Positions 1 through 9,623 of a stretch of 64,000 bases of DNA are shown here, one piece after another (within the stretch, counting starts at the first letter, position 1; every line of letters begins with the position of its first letter). The translations under genes and the position numbers were made by a program. Source of the stretch: Reddybacter sp041622675 (GTDB lineage Bacteria > Pseudomonadota > Gammaproteobacteria > Pseudomonadales > Porticoccaceae); NCBI GenBank assembly GCA_041622675.1, contig JBFJYH010000002.1, positions 1-64,000 on the forward strand, given 5' to 3'. The notes under the pieces were generated by a model that was given only the letters and a program-made list of their open reading frames with translations, did no database searches and was not told where the DNA came from.

Positions 1-192
1 ACCACAATTAAGCAGTGCCTCTGGTCTGTCTCTGCCAATATCTACACAAAGGGGCAAGCGCGTACCTGCAAGTAATACCACCAAGCACAAAGTACAAACG
101 CCCCAGTCGAAACATTTCTGTCAATAACATAGAGAGTGTAGCCACATTGTCAGCGGGATAACCGAGTAGAAAACAGTTTTCCTTTTCTTAAA

Positions 193-1053
193 CTATGATG
201 AATGTGGAGTCAAACGCGACACTGGTGGCTGGTAGTCTTTAGCAAGTGCTTTTAATGGATGCGAACCCGAAACTTGACCAATAAACGGAGGATGGACTGA
301 ATAACCCAGTAACGCCTGCAATTTGGGACTCATATCGCGAACCACCTCGCGGGGCACTGCCAAAAAGAAATTTTCTATAGTTCGCGCCCAGGGCTGACAA
401 TATTGATTCGACAAGGCCTGTCGAGGCGCAGCACTGGTATTGCCACCACCACGGTGTAAGGTGCTACTGGCAAAAACCACACAAGCGCCGGCTGGCATCT
501 CCAGGACGAGAGACATATCCTCCATACGCTGTGCAAAAAATGGATCCTTTTCACTACCGCCGTCGCGATACTCACCGTTCATTTGCTGCTCACCCCAGAG
601 ATGACTACCGGGAATAATAGCCGTGCCACCATTTTCTTGCGTAAAGGCATCAATGGCAACAACCGTCGATAAGGCAATCATGGGGCGTGGGCGCGGGATC
701 GAATAAAACACATCATCGCAGTGCCAGGGCTGAGGCGTTTCCCCGGGATTAATACAAATAGACTGGCTACTCGTCAGCAAGTAATTAGGCTCGAGAAATT
801 CGTCACACAGAGCCATTATGCGCGGATCTTCGACAATGTCCTGAATGACTTTACCATAGGCCACCAGCGCATAAATACGCTCGGTCTTATCGCCCTCGAA
901 ATGATTGCGACCCAAAAAATGGCCGTTGATACGGGCCAACAAAACTTTAATGGACTGTAATTGTGTGGGCTGTAAAAAATCGTTAATTACCGTGTAGCCT
1001 TGGCTTTTAATGTCACCTATCGCCGTAGATAGCTCGCTGGCTTTTTTCTTCAT
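193..1053 (-). CDS. Phytanoyl-CoA dioxygenase (PhyH) family protein
   Basis: 286 aa. PhyH enzymes are Fe(II)/2-oxoglutarate-dependent oxygenases that hydroxylate acyl-CoA or other small substrates in the cytoplasm. Visible iron ligands are His111-x-Asp113 (WHCDD context) and distal His200 (TLHRGGG), with Arg211 placed to bind 2-oxoglutarate; a GGTAIIPGSH stretch at 142-151 is typical of the family. Length is normal. It lies downstream of the DUF1145 gene on the same strand but with a hairpin between, so co-transcription is uncertain. The substrate cannot be read from the sequence; many marine homologues are unassigned. Family is secure, reaction is not. Confidence 0.88.
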   Translation of the reverse strand: MKKKASELSTAIGDIKSQGYTVINDFLQPTQLQSIKVLLARINGHFLGRNHFEGDKTERIYALVAYGKVIQDIVEDPRIMALCDEFLEPNYLLTSSQSICINPGETPQPWHCDDVFYSIPRPRPMIALSTVVAIDAFTQENGGTAIIPGSHLWGEQQMNGEYRDGGSEKDPFFAQRMEDMSLVLEMPAGACVVFASSTLHRGGGNTSAAPRQALSNQYCQPWARTIENFFLAVPREVVRDMSPKLQALLGYSVHPPFIGQVSGSHPLKALAKDYQPPVSRLTPHSS

Positions 1054-1123
1054 CGTTATATGCGCCTTGAATTATTGTTATTGCGCATCCTGCAAAGTGG
1101 AGTCCTTTGCTAATAGTAGTATC

Positions 1124-1157
1124 AGTATGCCGGACTGTATACCAATTCCGGCATACT
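1124..1157. repeat. 11-bp inverted repeat (hairpin) after the DUF1145 gene
   Basis: AGTATGCCGGA at 1124-1134 and its perfect reverse complement TCCGGCATACT at 1147-1157 enclose a 12-nt loop. It lies directly downstream of the DUF1145 stop on the minus strand. There is no T-tract on either side, so it is a weak terminator candidate or an mRNA 3' end stabiliser. Confidence 0.5.
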
Positions 1158-1162
1158 CAACC

Positions 1163-1429
1163 TTAGCGTTTTTCTTGTTGCAAGATGGGTAACCAGTAGA
1201 ACAAACCCACCAAAATCACCATTACTGCATCCATAATGCCCGCCTTGCCGCAAGCACGTAATTTACCCTGTACCAATAATAATTCACCGAGATGAGCAAA
1301 GAAAATAAAGACCCCCGCCCATAACATATATTGACTCCATGGATCACCCAACGCGCCAAATAAAGCCAGTAGGGGTAGAGCCCAAAAGCCGAGGGTGAGG
1401 TATTTACCGAGGGTAAAAAAAGTTGGCAT
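1163..1429 (-). CDS. DUF1145 family small membrane protein (YhhL-like)
   Basis: 88 aa from the ATG at 1429, chosen because AGGAGA sits 7 nt upstream; the longer frame to 1558 adds 43 residues without family character. Hydrophobic segments at about 8-26, 33-52 and 66-82 suggest three membrane spans; the start (MPTFFTLGKYLTL) and a Gly-Lys-rich loop before the last span resemble the DUF1145 family. Function of the family is unknown; the protein is expected in the inner membrane. It stands alone between the PhyH gene and the large oxidoreductase. Confidence 0.7.
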   Translation of the reverse strand: MPTFFTLGKYLTLGFWALPLLALFGALGDPWSQYMLWAGVFIFFAHLGELLLVQGKLRACGKAGIMDAVMVILVGLFYWLPILQQEKR

Positions 1430-1641
1430 AAGTATTCTCCTATAAATGTGAATGTTAAAGTAATAAAAATGGTCAGCTGAAAAAATGCACCGTATGGGAC
1501 GCCATTCAGCATGGTAAAGTTTTAGCAAAACGAGACAAACAGCGGGCCAGTGTAGCAATCCCCTTTATATCCGACAATCATGCTTACCGATACCGCAAAG
1601 AAATCAAACGGAACCCTAACCGAGGCTCACATCGCAGTAGG

Positions 1642-4600
1642 TTATTTCTCAAACAGCTCAGGCTCCAGAATATTAACGACCTGAACTTGCCCACTATCGA
1701 CTGGCTCACCTTTCAACTGTTTCATTAAGGCCACCCCTCGCCGCTGCGCAGTTGTAATATTGGCTTCCTTAACATGACCAAAACCGCGGATAAAATGTGG
1801 TAAACCGGCAATTTCAACAGCGGTGGCTAGGGCTTTTTGAAGGCTTTCCGGCGAGGTGCTTTGCCCAGACAACACGGCCAATATCTGTTCAACCTGTTGT
1901 TCGTAATCACCAATCAGCGAGCGCTCCAGCTTACGTTCCTCACTGCGACCAAAGACATCCAGTGCCGTGCCACGCAAAAACTTGAACTTTGCCAGCACAT
2001 GAAAAGCCGGCAACATCCAGGATCCGAATTCACGTTTGATCAGGTGCCCAGTTTCCGGGTCGCGCTTTGATAACAGTGGCGGCGCCAAATGAAAAGTTAA
2101 TTTGTAGTCGCCATCAAACTGTTGTTTTAGCGCTTTGGCAAACGCACCATTGGTATAAAGTCGCGCCACTTCGTACTCATCTTTGTAGGCCAGTAACTTG
2201 TAGTAATTGCGCGCCACATTTTTTGTCAGTGCCAGCTCAGTGGCACCGAATTTTTGCTCTAGCGTCTTCACCTTATCAACCAAGGTCTGATAACGCCGCG
2301 CATAGGCCCGACTTTGGTACTTACACAGCTCGTTGACGCGATAGGTAACGATGTCTTCCAGGGATTGCGTTGCCGTATTTTGCTCTGGCGCTGATAACGC
2401 ATCCAAGCCCGCAAGGCCTTTCACTTTGCTGGGCTGTTCGGCCAAACGTCGCCCCCATAAAAAGGCCTGTAGATTCGCCTCGACGGCAACACCATTCAAA
2501 GTAATTGCCTGCTCCAAAGCCTCTTTACCGAGGGGCAGCAAGCCTTTCTGCCAGGCAAAGCCGAGTAAAATCAGGTTGCTAGTCATGGCATCTCCCAGCA
2601 ACGCCGTACCCAGTACCGAGGCATCAAAAAAGTGGGCCGCATGGGTCGCACTATCAATCACTCGTTCCATAGCCTGTTCAGGAAAAGGCGCGTCCGGATC
2701 CTGCGTAAAATCTGCCGTGGGCGAACCGTGATTATTAACTATAGCCACCGCTGCTGAGCTATCGAGACAAGCTAACGACGCCGAGGCGGAAGACACCACC
2801 ATATCGGCACCGAGTAACAACTGCCCCTTACCGGCAGGCACTCGCACGCCGTGAATGTCATCCTGCTTGTTGGCGATACGCACATGACTACTCACCGCCC
2901 CAAATTTTTGCGCCAAACCCGTTTGGGTCAAGACAGCAACGCCCTTACCCTCTATATGCGCCGCCATGCCAATAATGGAGCCAATGGTAAGCACCCCCAT
3001 GCCTCCAACACCAGTGAGCAAAATATTGTAGGGCTCGCTAAGATCATCGTCACTACCTTGCGGCGTTGGTAGTTCGGGGAAGTTTTGCTCGGTCGATACA
3101 CCCAGAGCTTTATGCAAGGTCGCGCCGGTCACCGTTACAAAGCTCGGACAAAAACCTTTCAAACAGGAGTAGTCTTTATTGCAGGCGTTTTGGTCAATTT
3201 CCCGCTTGCGGCCAAGGGCCGTTTCTTTCGGGGTCACCGCCAAACAGTTCGACTGTACGCCGCAATCGCCGCAACCCTCACAGACCCCTGAATTAATAAA
3301 GACACGCTTATCGGGGTCTTCCAGCATGCCGCGTTTGCGACGGCGACGCTTTTCGGTGGCACAGGTTTGCTCATAAATGATGACGCTGGTGCCATCGAGT
3401 TCACGCAGGGCTTTTTGTAGGGACGTAAAGCTGTCGCGATGGTCGACACTCAGCCCTTCGAATTGCGGGAAGTCACTGGCGTATTTTTCCGGTAGATCAC
3501 TGACCACAGCGATACGCTTAACGCCCTCGCCCTTGAGCTGATAGACCATCTGCTCAACCGTTAAGCTGCCGTCGACATGCTGGCCACCGGTCATTGCCAC
3601 TGCATCGTTGTAAAGAATTTTGTAAGTGATATTGGCACCCGAGGCAATGGCCGCACGGATGGCGAGAATGCCGGAGTGAAAATAAGTGCCATCACCAAGA
3701 TTCTGGAACACATGCCGAGTATTCGTGAACGGTGCCTGGCCGATCCACGATGCGCCTTCACCACCCATTTGGGTGAAGGTCTCGGTATCGCGGTCCATCC
3801 AGGTGACCATAAAATGGCAACCGATACCGGCCAGAGCACGACTGCCCTCGGGTACTTTGGTAGAGGTGTTATGGGGGCAACCAGCACAGAACCAAGGCTT
3901 ACGCTGGGGCAGGTTGGCTGCTGGCTCAGGAGATACAGAAGGAAGTTGCAATACAGCACTGGTGGGAACCAAAGCGGGCGGAAACCCGAGCTTTTCTAGC
4001 CGTGAGGCAATCGCTTGGGCGACATCCTTGGCACTCAACTCGGCAATAGTACTCAACAGCACTGCTCCCGTTTCATCCTGCTTGCCGATGACCCGTGGGC
4101 GCTGATCATCGGGCAGGGAGTAGAGCAGGCTTTTCAGTTGATCTTCCACCAGTGGCCGCTTTTCCTCCACCACGAGAATTTCTTCCAGCCCCGCAGCAAA
4201 TTCATGAATGCCCTGGGGTTCAAGGGGCCAGCTCATGGCGACTTTGTAAATTTGCAGGCCAATGACTTCACGTTTAGCCTCATCGATGTCTAAGTCAGCG
4301 AGGGCATGCAAGACCTCAAAATAGGCCTTGCCAGTGGCGACGATACCAAAGCGCGGCTTGCTGCAATCGTGCGTCACTTTGTCAATGCGATTAGCCCGGG
4401 CAAAGGCCTGGGCGGCACGAATTTTATGTTGCTGCAGGCGCTCCTCTTGTTCCAGAAAGGGGTCTGGCCAACGACTGTGCACACCACTTTCCGGCATCAC
4501 AAAATCGTCCGGCTCAACCAGCTGCAAACGATCGGGGTTCATATCAGCAGCAATAGCGGCATCCATATTCTCGGCTGTGACTTTCATCCCCACCCAACAG

Positions 4601-5172
4601 CCGCTGTAGCGGGACATAGCCCAACCCATCAAACCGCAGTCGAGCACGTCCTGTACACCGGCCGGATTCAAGACTGGCATCGAAGCGCCAATGAACATCG
4701 GCTCACTCTGATAGGCCAGTGTCGACGACTTGGCCATGTGGTCATCGCCTACCACCGCCAGCACACCACCAAATTGACTGGCTCCAGTGTTGTTAGCATG
4801 TTTGATAGCATCCATCGCCCGATCGAGACCCGGCCCCTTGCCGTACCAAAGGCCAAACACGCCATCGTATTTTGCCTCGGGGAAGAGATTAACCTGCTGG
4901 CTACCCATCAGCGCGGTGGCGGCCAACTCTTCATTAACCCCGGGCTGAAAATGAATATTATGCTGTTTAAGGAAAGAATCAGCCCGCCATAGGGCATTGT
5001 CATACCCACCGATGGGCGACCCGCGATAACCAGAGATAAACCCCGCTGTTGCCAGTCCATTGGCTTTATCTCGCTGACTTTGCAATATGGGCAAACGCAC
5101 CAGTGCTTCGATACCGGTTAGATAGGCCCTACCCGTGGTACACGTATATTTGTCATCTAACGATACGGCCAA
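1642..5172 (-). CDS. Indolepyruvate ferredoxin oxidoreductase family protein, fused subunits
   Basis: 1176 aa. The family oxidatively decarboxylates aryl- or branched-chain 2-oxoacids to acyl-CoA with thiamine diphosphate and iron-sulfur clusters. Domain order: pyruvate-ferredoxin-oxidoreductase-like N-terminal domain (about 10-240, GYRGSPIGGYD); ThDP-binding domain (about 430-590, CAGCPHNTS and MGGEGASWIGQ); a short cysteine-rich stretch near 640-690 (CEGCGDCG) able to ligate a cluster; gamma-type domain (about 730-930, GVGGMGVLTIG); a C-terminal domain of about 200 aa. It fuses what archaea encode as iorA and iorB. The start is TTG at 5172, supported by AGGAG 9 nt upstream. It is monocistronic here. 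True substrate (indolepyruvate, phenylpyruvate or a branched-chain oxoacid) is open. Confidence 0.92.
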   Translation of the reverse strand: MAVSLDDKYTCTTGRAYLTGIEALVRLPILQSQRDKANGLATAGFISGYRGSPIGGYDNALWRADSFLKQHNIHFQPGVNEELAATALMGSQQVNLFPEAKYDGVFGLWYGKGPGLDRAMDAIKHANNTGASQFGGVLAVVGDDHMAKSSTLAYQSEPMFIGASMPVLNPAGVQDVLDCGLMGWAMSRYSGCWVGMKVTAENMDAAIAADMNPDRLQLVEPDDFVMPESGVHSRWPDPFLEQEERLQQHKIRAAQAFARANRIDKVTHDCSKPRFGIVATGKAYFEVLHALADLDIDEAKREVIGLQIYKVAMSWPLEPQGIHEFAAGLEEILVVEEKRPLVEDQLKSLLYSLPDDQRPRVIGKQDETGAVLLSTIAELSAKDVAQAIASRLEKLGFPPALVPTSAVLQLPSVSPEPAANLPQRKPWFCAGCPHNTSTKVPEGSRALAGIGCHFMVTWMDRDTETFTQMGGEGASWIGQAPFTNTRHVFQNLGDGTYFHSGILAIRAAIASGANITYKILYNDAVAMTGGQHVDGSLTVEQMVYQLKGEGVKRIAVVSDLPEKYASDFPQFEGLSVDHRDSFTSLQKALRELDGTSVIIYEQTCATEKRRRRKRGMLEDPDKRVFINSGVCEGCGDCGVQSNCLAVTPKETALGRKREIDQNACNKDYSCLKGFCPSFVTVTGATLHKALGVSTEQNFPELPTPQGSDDDLSEPYNILLTGVGGMGVLTIGSIIGMAAHIEGKGVAVLTQTGLAQKFGAVSSHVRIANKQDDIHGVRVPAGKGQLLLGADMVVSSASASLACLDSSAAVAIVNNHGSPTADFTQDPDAPFPEQAMERVIDSATHAAHFFDASVLGTALLGDAMTSNLILLGFAWQKGLLPLGKEALEQAITLNGVAVEANLQAFLWGRRLAEQPSKVKGLAGLDALSAPEQNTATQSLEDIVTYRVNELCKYQSRAYARRYQTLVDKVKTLEQKFGATELALTKNVARNYYKLLAYKDEYEVARLYTNGAFAKALKQQFDGDYKLTFHLAPPLLSKRDPETGHLIKREFGSWMLPAFHVLAKFKFLRGTALDVFGRSEERKLERSLIGDYEQQVEQILAVLSGQSTSPESLQKALATAVEIAGLPHFIRGFGHVKEANITTAQRRGVALMKQLKGEPVDSGQVQVVNILEPELFEK

Positions 5173-5452
5173 AATTGCGATCTCCTATTACTTATCATCA
5201 ACAAATAATTACAGTAGCAAAGTGTAACCGCAGGAGCCCACTAACCAGCTATTGATTACAGAATGAAAGAGGCAATTATAGCAAGTGACTGACAAGATCT
5301 TGCAATGACACAGCCTTGCTCTTGCAGAGTCTAGCGATTAGGTAGAGTAAAACTGCAGGTTAAACGGCTAATGCGTAGCCGGAAAATACGGAGAGATAAG
5401 ACCCTAGCCCTAAAATTGACAGGACTTGAAGCGAGAATGTATAAGGCCCGAG

Positions 5453-5986
5453 CTAACGAGGCGGAAGAACCTCCAAATGGGAGGTATCGACTTGCGCTTT
5501 TTCTACTGAGCGCTTTTCCCCATCGCGCAAAATCTCACCGCCACCGGGCTCCAGAGCCAGCGCACTGATATCAACCTCTGTAGGCTGAATATTTGCTCGC
5601 TCATCGGGACGTAGCACAGCACTACCTACCGGGGCCAACGACAGGCCCTCTTCCGTATTCGCTGGATCGGTATTCTCTGGGTCAATTGGGGAGCCGCTAG
5701 AAGAGTCCGAAGTCGACGTTTCCGCGGCCTGAGCAACTGAGGCCTCTTCTTTCCTGACCGGGCGCAATTCAACAACCGCGCCAATTTTCAACATCGCCTG
5801 CTCGTACTTCTTGGCCGTGGCCTCATCTAAATTGCGACGAATGGCAGTGGGGCGCCCCGAAAACAAGCGCTCAACTTGTGTTAATTCAATCTTAAATAGA
5901 CTCGCAAGACGCCCTTTTACGTCAATAGCGGCCTGCCCGGCGACGATGTCTCCCCGAAAAAAAACATCAAATTGCTGAGTACTCAT
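5453..5986 (-). CDS. Hypothetical protein with small N-terminal alpha/beta domain and acidic linker
   Basis: 177 aa, not assigned. Residues 1-80 (start MSTQQFDVFFRGDI) resemble the small domain found at the N-terminus of several gammaproteobacterial membrane proteins, with the pattern FF-G-I---------V---L---F------E-LFSG. Residues 82-177 are Ser/Thr/Glu/Pro-rich and probably disordered, with no membrane segment and no signal peptide, so the protein is likely cytoplasmic. It sits between the large oxidoreductase and dgkA on the same strand, 280 bp from the former. A role in protein-protein contact is only a guess. Confidence 0.65.
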   Translation of the reverse strand: MSTQQFDVFFRGDIVAGQAAIDVKGRLASLFKIELTQVERLFSGRPTAIRRNLDEATAKKYEQAMLKIGAVVELRPVRKEEASVAQAAETSTSDSSSGSPIDPENTDPANTEEGLSLAPVGSAVLRPDERANIQPTEVDISALALEPGGGEILRDGEKRSVEKAQVDTSHLEVLPPR

Positions 5987-6060
5987 TTTTTCTACCCCGC
6001 ACCAAACCCATAATCCTTATAGTATGGATTGACACAGCGTGTCTTTCTGTCACCCGGTTC

Positions 6061-6435
6061 TCACTTCCCGAGCGCTCGACTCAGGTTTTGCCAGGCGAGC
6101 ACGGTCCAAACCCCAACAAACAGCAACATGCTAAGCATTACCGCCGCCGATGCCTGATCTTTGGCGCGCCCTGCCAGTTCGGCCTTTTCAGGCGAAGCCA
6201 AATCGACCACGGCTTCGATTGCCGAGTTGAGTAATTCCGCTATTAATACGATAAACATGGCTCCAAATAAGAGCACCAAATCCTGTGCCGAAGCGGCGAT
6301 ATAAAAACCCAGTGGCGATAGGGCAACTACCAGAAAGACCTCGACTCGAAAGGCTTCTTCATAACGAAAACAGGACTTTAAGCCCTGCAGCGAGAAACCT
6401 GTTGCGCCCACGAGACGTCGGTACAACAAAGACAT
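6061..6435 (-). CDS. dgkA: Diacylglycerol kinase
   Basis: 124 aa from the ATG at 6435, which has AAGG 7 nt upstream; an ATG at 6459 would add eight residues without a clear ribosome site. Integral inner-membrane enzyme phosphorylating diacylglycerol to phosphatidic acid, recycling lipid made during membrane-derived glucan synthesis. Three membrane spans are visible and the signature E-LLNSAIEAVVD followed by GRAKDQASAAV is intact, matching the E. coli protein (about 122 aa) closely. It is followed on the plus strand side by cysE, transcribed in the same direction (cysE then dgkA), with a 69-bp gap. Confidence 0.95.
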   Translation of the reverse strand: MSLLYRRLVGATGFSLQGLKSCFRYEEAFRVEVFLVVALSPLGFYIAASAQDLVLLFGAMFIVLIAELLNSAIEAVVDLASPEKAELAGRAKDQASAAVMLSMLLFVGVWTVLAWQNLSRALGK

Positions 6436-6504
6436 AAGCCCGCCTTCAGTTTTATGCATAAGTACTGACTCGCGTGTGTATTGCGTAAAAAACCACCTAA
6501 TAAG

Positions 6505-7296
6505 TTAAAAGACTGAGTTAATAAGTTGATCCATCTCCAGCGCGGGCGAAGCTTCTCGGGGTCTACCAACAGCGCGCGCCGGCACACCCGCCACGGTGGT
6601 GTGCGGACTCACTGACTCAAGCACCAAGGAACCGGCACCAATTTTTGCCCCCTCGCCAATGTCAATATTACCGAGAATTTTTGCCCCTGCTGCGATCAAT
6701 ACGCCGCTGCGGATTTTGGGGTGGCGATCGCCACTCTCTTTGCCAGTACCGCCGAGTGTGACCGCGTGGAGCATCGATACATCATCTTCGACAACAGCAG
6801 TCTCGCCAATAACTAGACCCGTGGCATGATCGACCATGATCCCTCCGCCAATTTGGGCACCGGGGTGAATATCGACACAGAACACCTCCGAGCAAAGACT
6901 TTGCAGGTGAGCCGCCAAAACCTGTCGATTATTGCGCCAAAGATAATGGGCGACACGATGTACCTGCAGGGCGTGAAAACCCTTGAAATACAAAATCGGC
7001 ATCGCATATTTATCACAGGCCGGATCACGCTCGCGATAGGCGAGCAGGTCTCGGCGCATTTTTTCGCCAATACTGCTATCGTTTGCGAGGGCTTCAGCGA
7101 AGACCTGACGAATGGCCAATTTGGATAAGGCCATATTGCCAAGCATTTCAGCCAGGTTGTAACCTAGGGCTGTTTCGAGGGAGTCGTGACTGAGAATTGC
7201 CGAATGAAAAAAACTCGCTAACACTGGCTCATTTTTTGAAAAGCCATGGACTTCGTCACGAATTTCTTGCCAGAGAATATTGGGTTTGGGAGACAT
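6505..7296 (-). CDS. cysE: Serine O-acetyltransferase
   Basis: 263 aa. Transfers acetyl from acetyl-CoA to L-serine, first step of cysteine synthesis. The N-terminal helical domain (about 1-140) precedes a left-handed beta-helix with hexapeptide repeats: IHPGAQIGGG, VIGETAVV, the HAVTLGGTG loop, then GVLIAAGAKILGNIDIG. The catalytic His-Asp elements (DHATG and the HAVTLGG His) are present. The C-terminal tail ends in an isoleucine-poor sequence (INSVF), so whether it can complex with CysK is not evident. Length is usual. Same direction as dgkA; no cysteine-pathway neighbours. Confidence 0.95.
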   Translation of the reverse strand: MSPKPNILWQEIRDEVHGFSKNEPVLASFFHSAILSHDSLETALGYNLAEMLGNMALSKLAIRQVFAEALANDSSIGEKMRRDLLAYRERDPACDKYAMPILYFKGFHALQVHRVAHYLWRNNRQVLAAHLQSLCSEVFCVDIHPGAQIGGGIMVDHATGLVIGETAVVEDDVSMLHAVTLGGTGKESGDRHPKIRSGVLIAAGAKILGNIDIGEGAKIGAGSLVLESVSPHTTVAGVPARAVGRPREASPALEMDQLINSVF

Positions 7297-7367
7297 AGGT
7301 AGATGATGCCTAGGGCATCAGTAGCAGTAGTTACAGGGAGCGAATATGGCCGAAAGGCGCTGCAGAT

Positions 7368-8099
7368 TCAATACTGGGAACGAATAAAGCGCGAATAAAT
7401 CTCATCGAGGTTTTCAAGAATGGTCTCCTGCAGGCAAATATCCGCATTTTCGATCACCCTATAGATGACACCCCGGCTCAACCCCTGTTCACACATTGTC
7501 GCAAGGGGGCGGAAACTTAAATGCCAGGGTTCTGCCGCCACGCCTTCGACACTAGACCCTTCACCGCTCCCAGTATAGGGACGAAAGAACGCTGTTTTGC
7601 CACGACTGATCAAGGTATCCAGCCACTGCGAACAAGCCGCAAATGGCCCACCCACCGCATACTCCTCTGGCGTTAATTGCAGTTGATAACCGTCAGGCAC
7701 AGCAGCACTGTCCCAGATATCCATATCACTGCCCCAATGATGACGAGACGCCCCCGGCAAGGCTGACCAGCGCAGTATCGCGAACACTTTATCTCGCTCA
7801 CTCAACTCACTCATAGTCACACATTGTCCGTTACTACCTACAACCGCTCGCTCACCCCGTGCCTTGGCATTCCAAATGGCCAATTGCCGTTCGAAAGAGC
7901 GAAAACCGCTCGCCAGACGTAGCGCAATGCCCTCTTCAGCCGCCTGTTCCACTAAGCCCAAATAGGCTTTCACCACGTCGCGATGTAAAAAATGGCCGGG
8001 AAAAACCTCCTGTAAGTGGCTCTGCGACTGACCCGTTAATTGAGCACTGTTTAGTGCCGAGAGTCTGAATGGTTCAGGCTTAAGTGGTTCAGGTTTCAT
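7368..8099 (-). CDS. M15 family D-alanyl-D-alanine carboxypeptidase (VanY-like)
   Basis: 243 aa. M15B peptidases are zinc enzymes trimming the terminal D-Ala from peptidoglycan peptides. The zinc site is visible: SRHHWGSDMD (Ser-x-His-x2-Gly-x3-Asp, residues about 121-130) and EPWH near 190. An LASGFRSFERQ stretch at about 60-70 is the usual family entry motif. No signal peptide is obvious at the N-terminus, which is odd for a periplasmic enzyme; the frame could start elsewhere, or the protein may act inside the cell during recycling. It lies 71 bp upstream of cysE in the same direction. Confidence 0.85.
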   Translation of the reverse strand: MKPEPLKPEPFRLSALNSAQLTGQSQSHLQEVFPGHFLHRDVVKAYLGLVEQAAEEGIALRLASGFRSFERQLAIWNAKARGERAVVGSNGQCVTMSELSERDKVFAILRWSALPGASRHHWGSDMDIWDSAAVPDGYQLQLTPEEYAVGGPFAACSQWLDTLISRGKTAFFRPYTGSGEGSSVEGVAAEPWHLSFRPLATMCEQGLSRGVIYRVIENADICLQETILENLDEIYSRFIRSQY

Positions 8100-8320
8100 C
8101 GATATTCACAATTGTTTGACGACTCAGGCAGGAGAATAGCGCAATACATCTCCCATCGCTCAATTCCAAAAGCCGTCAAATTTTGAGCGCCCAAGCACGA
8201 ATGACGACAAGCGAATAATAAAAGCGAAAGCTCGACAGTGTTGTACGGGTTTAGTAGCGTGGGCCTTAAGGAGCAATCGCCTATACTAGCCATCAAAAAC
8301 TGCCACGACGACAAACCACT

Positions 8321-9175
8321 ATGCAAGAAGAAATCGACCAGTTTAAAGCCGTATACGACACCGTTGTCACTTTTTTCGTCACCTACAGTTTCCAACTAGT
8401 TGGCGCACTGATTATATTGGTGATCGGCTTACTCGTTTCTAACCGGGTAGCGCGCCTCGTCAGCCGCACCTGCGATAAGCACAAGCTCGATGTCACACTG
8501 AGCCGCTTTTTGGCCAGTTGTACAAAAATTATTATTATCGCCGCAGTTTCTGTGATTTGTCTCGGCAAGATCGGTATCAGCGTCACACCGTTCGTTGCCG
8601 CTATCGGGGCCCTCTCTTTAGGTGCGGGTCTGGCAATGCAGGGCCTGCTATCAAACTACGGAGCCGGTTTTAATATTATTATTACCCGCCCCTTTGTCGT
8701 TGGCGACACCATTACAGTGCAGGGTGTGACAGGTATTGTTAAAGAGGTGCGCCTGGCCCAAACCATCCTCACTGACGAAGACGAAGCCACAATTTTAATT
8801 CCCAACCGCCATATTGTTGGCGAAATTATTCATAATTCAAACGATTTTAAGGTGGTCGAAAGCACCTTAGGGGTTGCCTATAACAGTGATGTTAACCAGG
8901 TTACCAACACAATAACCGGAGTACTTCACGAACTCGGCGTCGACGCAAACCGGGAACCACAAATTGGCATCGATGAGTTTGGCGACAACAGTATTAATTT
9001 CGGCATCCGGTTTTGGGTGCCAACCGACAAATACCACCAGCTACGTTTTCTCGTTAATAACGAATTGCTTAAAGCCTTACGCCTAGCGGGTATTGAAATC
9101 CCCTTCCCGCAGCGAGAAATACGCCTGTTAAACCCAAGTCAAGATAAGGCGGCCGAAAAGTCCCCCTCTCAATAA
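8321..9175 (+). CDS. mscS: MscS family small-conductance mechanosensitive channel
   Basis: 284 aa, the size of classic MscS. Inner-membrane homoheptameric channel that opens under membrane tension to release solutes. Three hydrophobic spans (about 20-45, 68-88, 92-120) are followed by the pore helix rich in Gly and Ala (GALSLGAGLAMQGLLSNYGAGF) and the beta domain signature RPFVVGDTITV-G--GIVKEV. Divergent from the M15 peptidase gene with a 221-bp gap. The subfamily paralogue number is not determined, so the symbol is given on family size and architecture. Confidence 0.9.
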   Translation: MQEEIDQFKAVYDTVVTFFVTYSFQLVGALIILVIGLLVSNRVARLVSRTCDKHKLDVTLSRFLASCTKIIIIAAVSVICLGKIGISVTPFVAAIGALSLGAGLAMQGLLSNYGAGFNIIITRPFVVGDTITVQGVTGIVKEVRLAQTILTDEDEATILIPNRHIVGEIIHNSNDFKVVESTLGVAYNSDVNQVTNTITGVLHELGVDANREPQIGIDEFGDNSINFGIRFWVPTDKYHQLRFLVNNELLKALRLAGIEIPFPQREIRLLNPSQDKAAEKSPSQ

Positions 9176-9353
9176 CAACATAGACAATGCCTCTAAAATA
9201 AGGTTCTCGCTAGAGATGCATTTGTTTAATCCAGGTAATTGAACTCGCCAAGAGATTTCCCCTAGAAACGCCCAGACCTTCTTATTGTTTAGAGTCTATT
9301 TTGAGTTAATCAACCACTATACGTAAACTGACTGCAACCCATGCTTGAGCTTT

Positions 9354-9560
9354 TCAGTAATGGGGCGGTTTTTCCTGATCAGCCATTTCCGCCAATGGCC
9401 CTTGCGTCACTTCCTGCAGGCGTTGCATGAGATACCGGCAGGTCTGTTCCAGCCTATCGATACTTTCTTGCTGGCCACACACCACATCATTAAGTGCTTT
9501 GACAATATCCTCTTGATAGGCGAGTTTAATTTCTAGCTCAGTACAACGCTGATCACTCAT
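9354..9560 (-). CDS. slyX: SlyX family protein
   Basis: 68 aa from the ATG at 9560. The protein is a short coiled coil (ELEIKLAYQEDIVKALNDVV...) and ends in the PPHY tail that marks SlyX. The cellular role of SlyX is unknown; it was named from lysis studies next to slyD. The frame continues 19 residues further upstream, but those do not match the family; a GGAG lies 14 nt before the chosen start, longer spacing than usual. Next gene upstream on the same strand is the LEA-type lipoprotein, 63 bp away. Confidence 0.85.
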   Translation of the reverse strand: MSDQRCTELEIKLAYQEDIVKALNDVVCGQQESIDRLEQTCRYLMQRLQEVTQGPLAEMADQEKPPHY

Positions 9561-9623
9561 AACGTATTCATTCGCTCCAAGACTATAGTATTGATAAAGA
9601 CTGTTCGTGGCATACAAAGAAGC

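Noticed and set aside
8..130. 40-aa minus-strand frame at the left edge
   Set aside because: Short, basic and without a recognised family; the neighbouring context is cut off. Cannot be supported.
4306..4992. 228-aa plus-strand frame inside the oxidoreductase gene
   Set aside because: Antisense shadow of a strongly conserved gene, with no ribosome site or motif.
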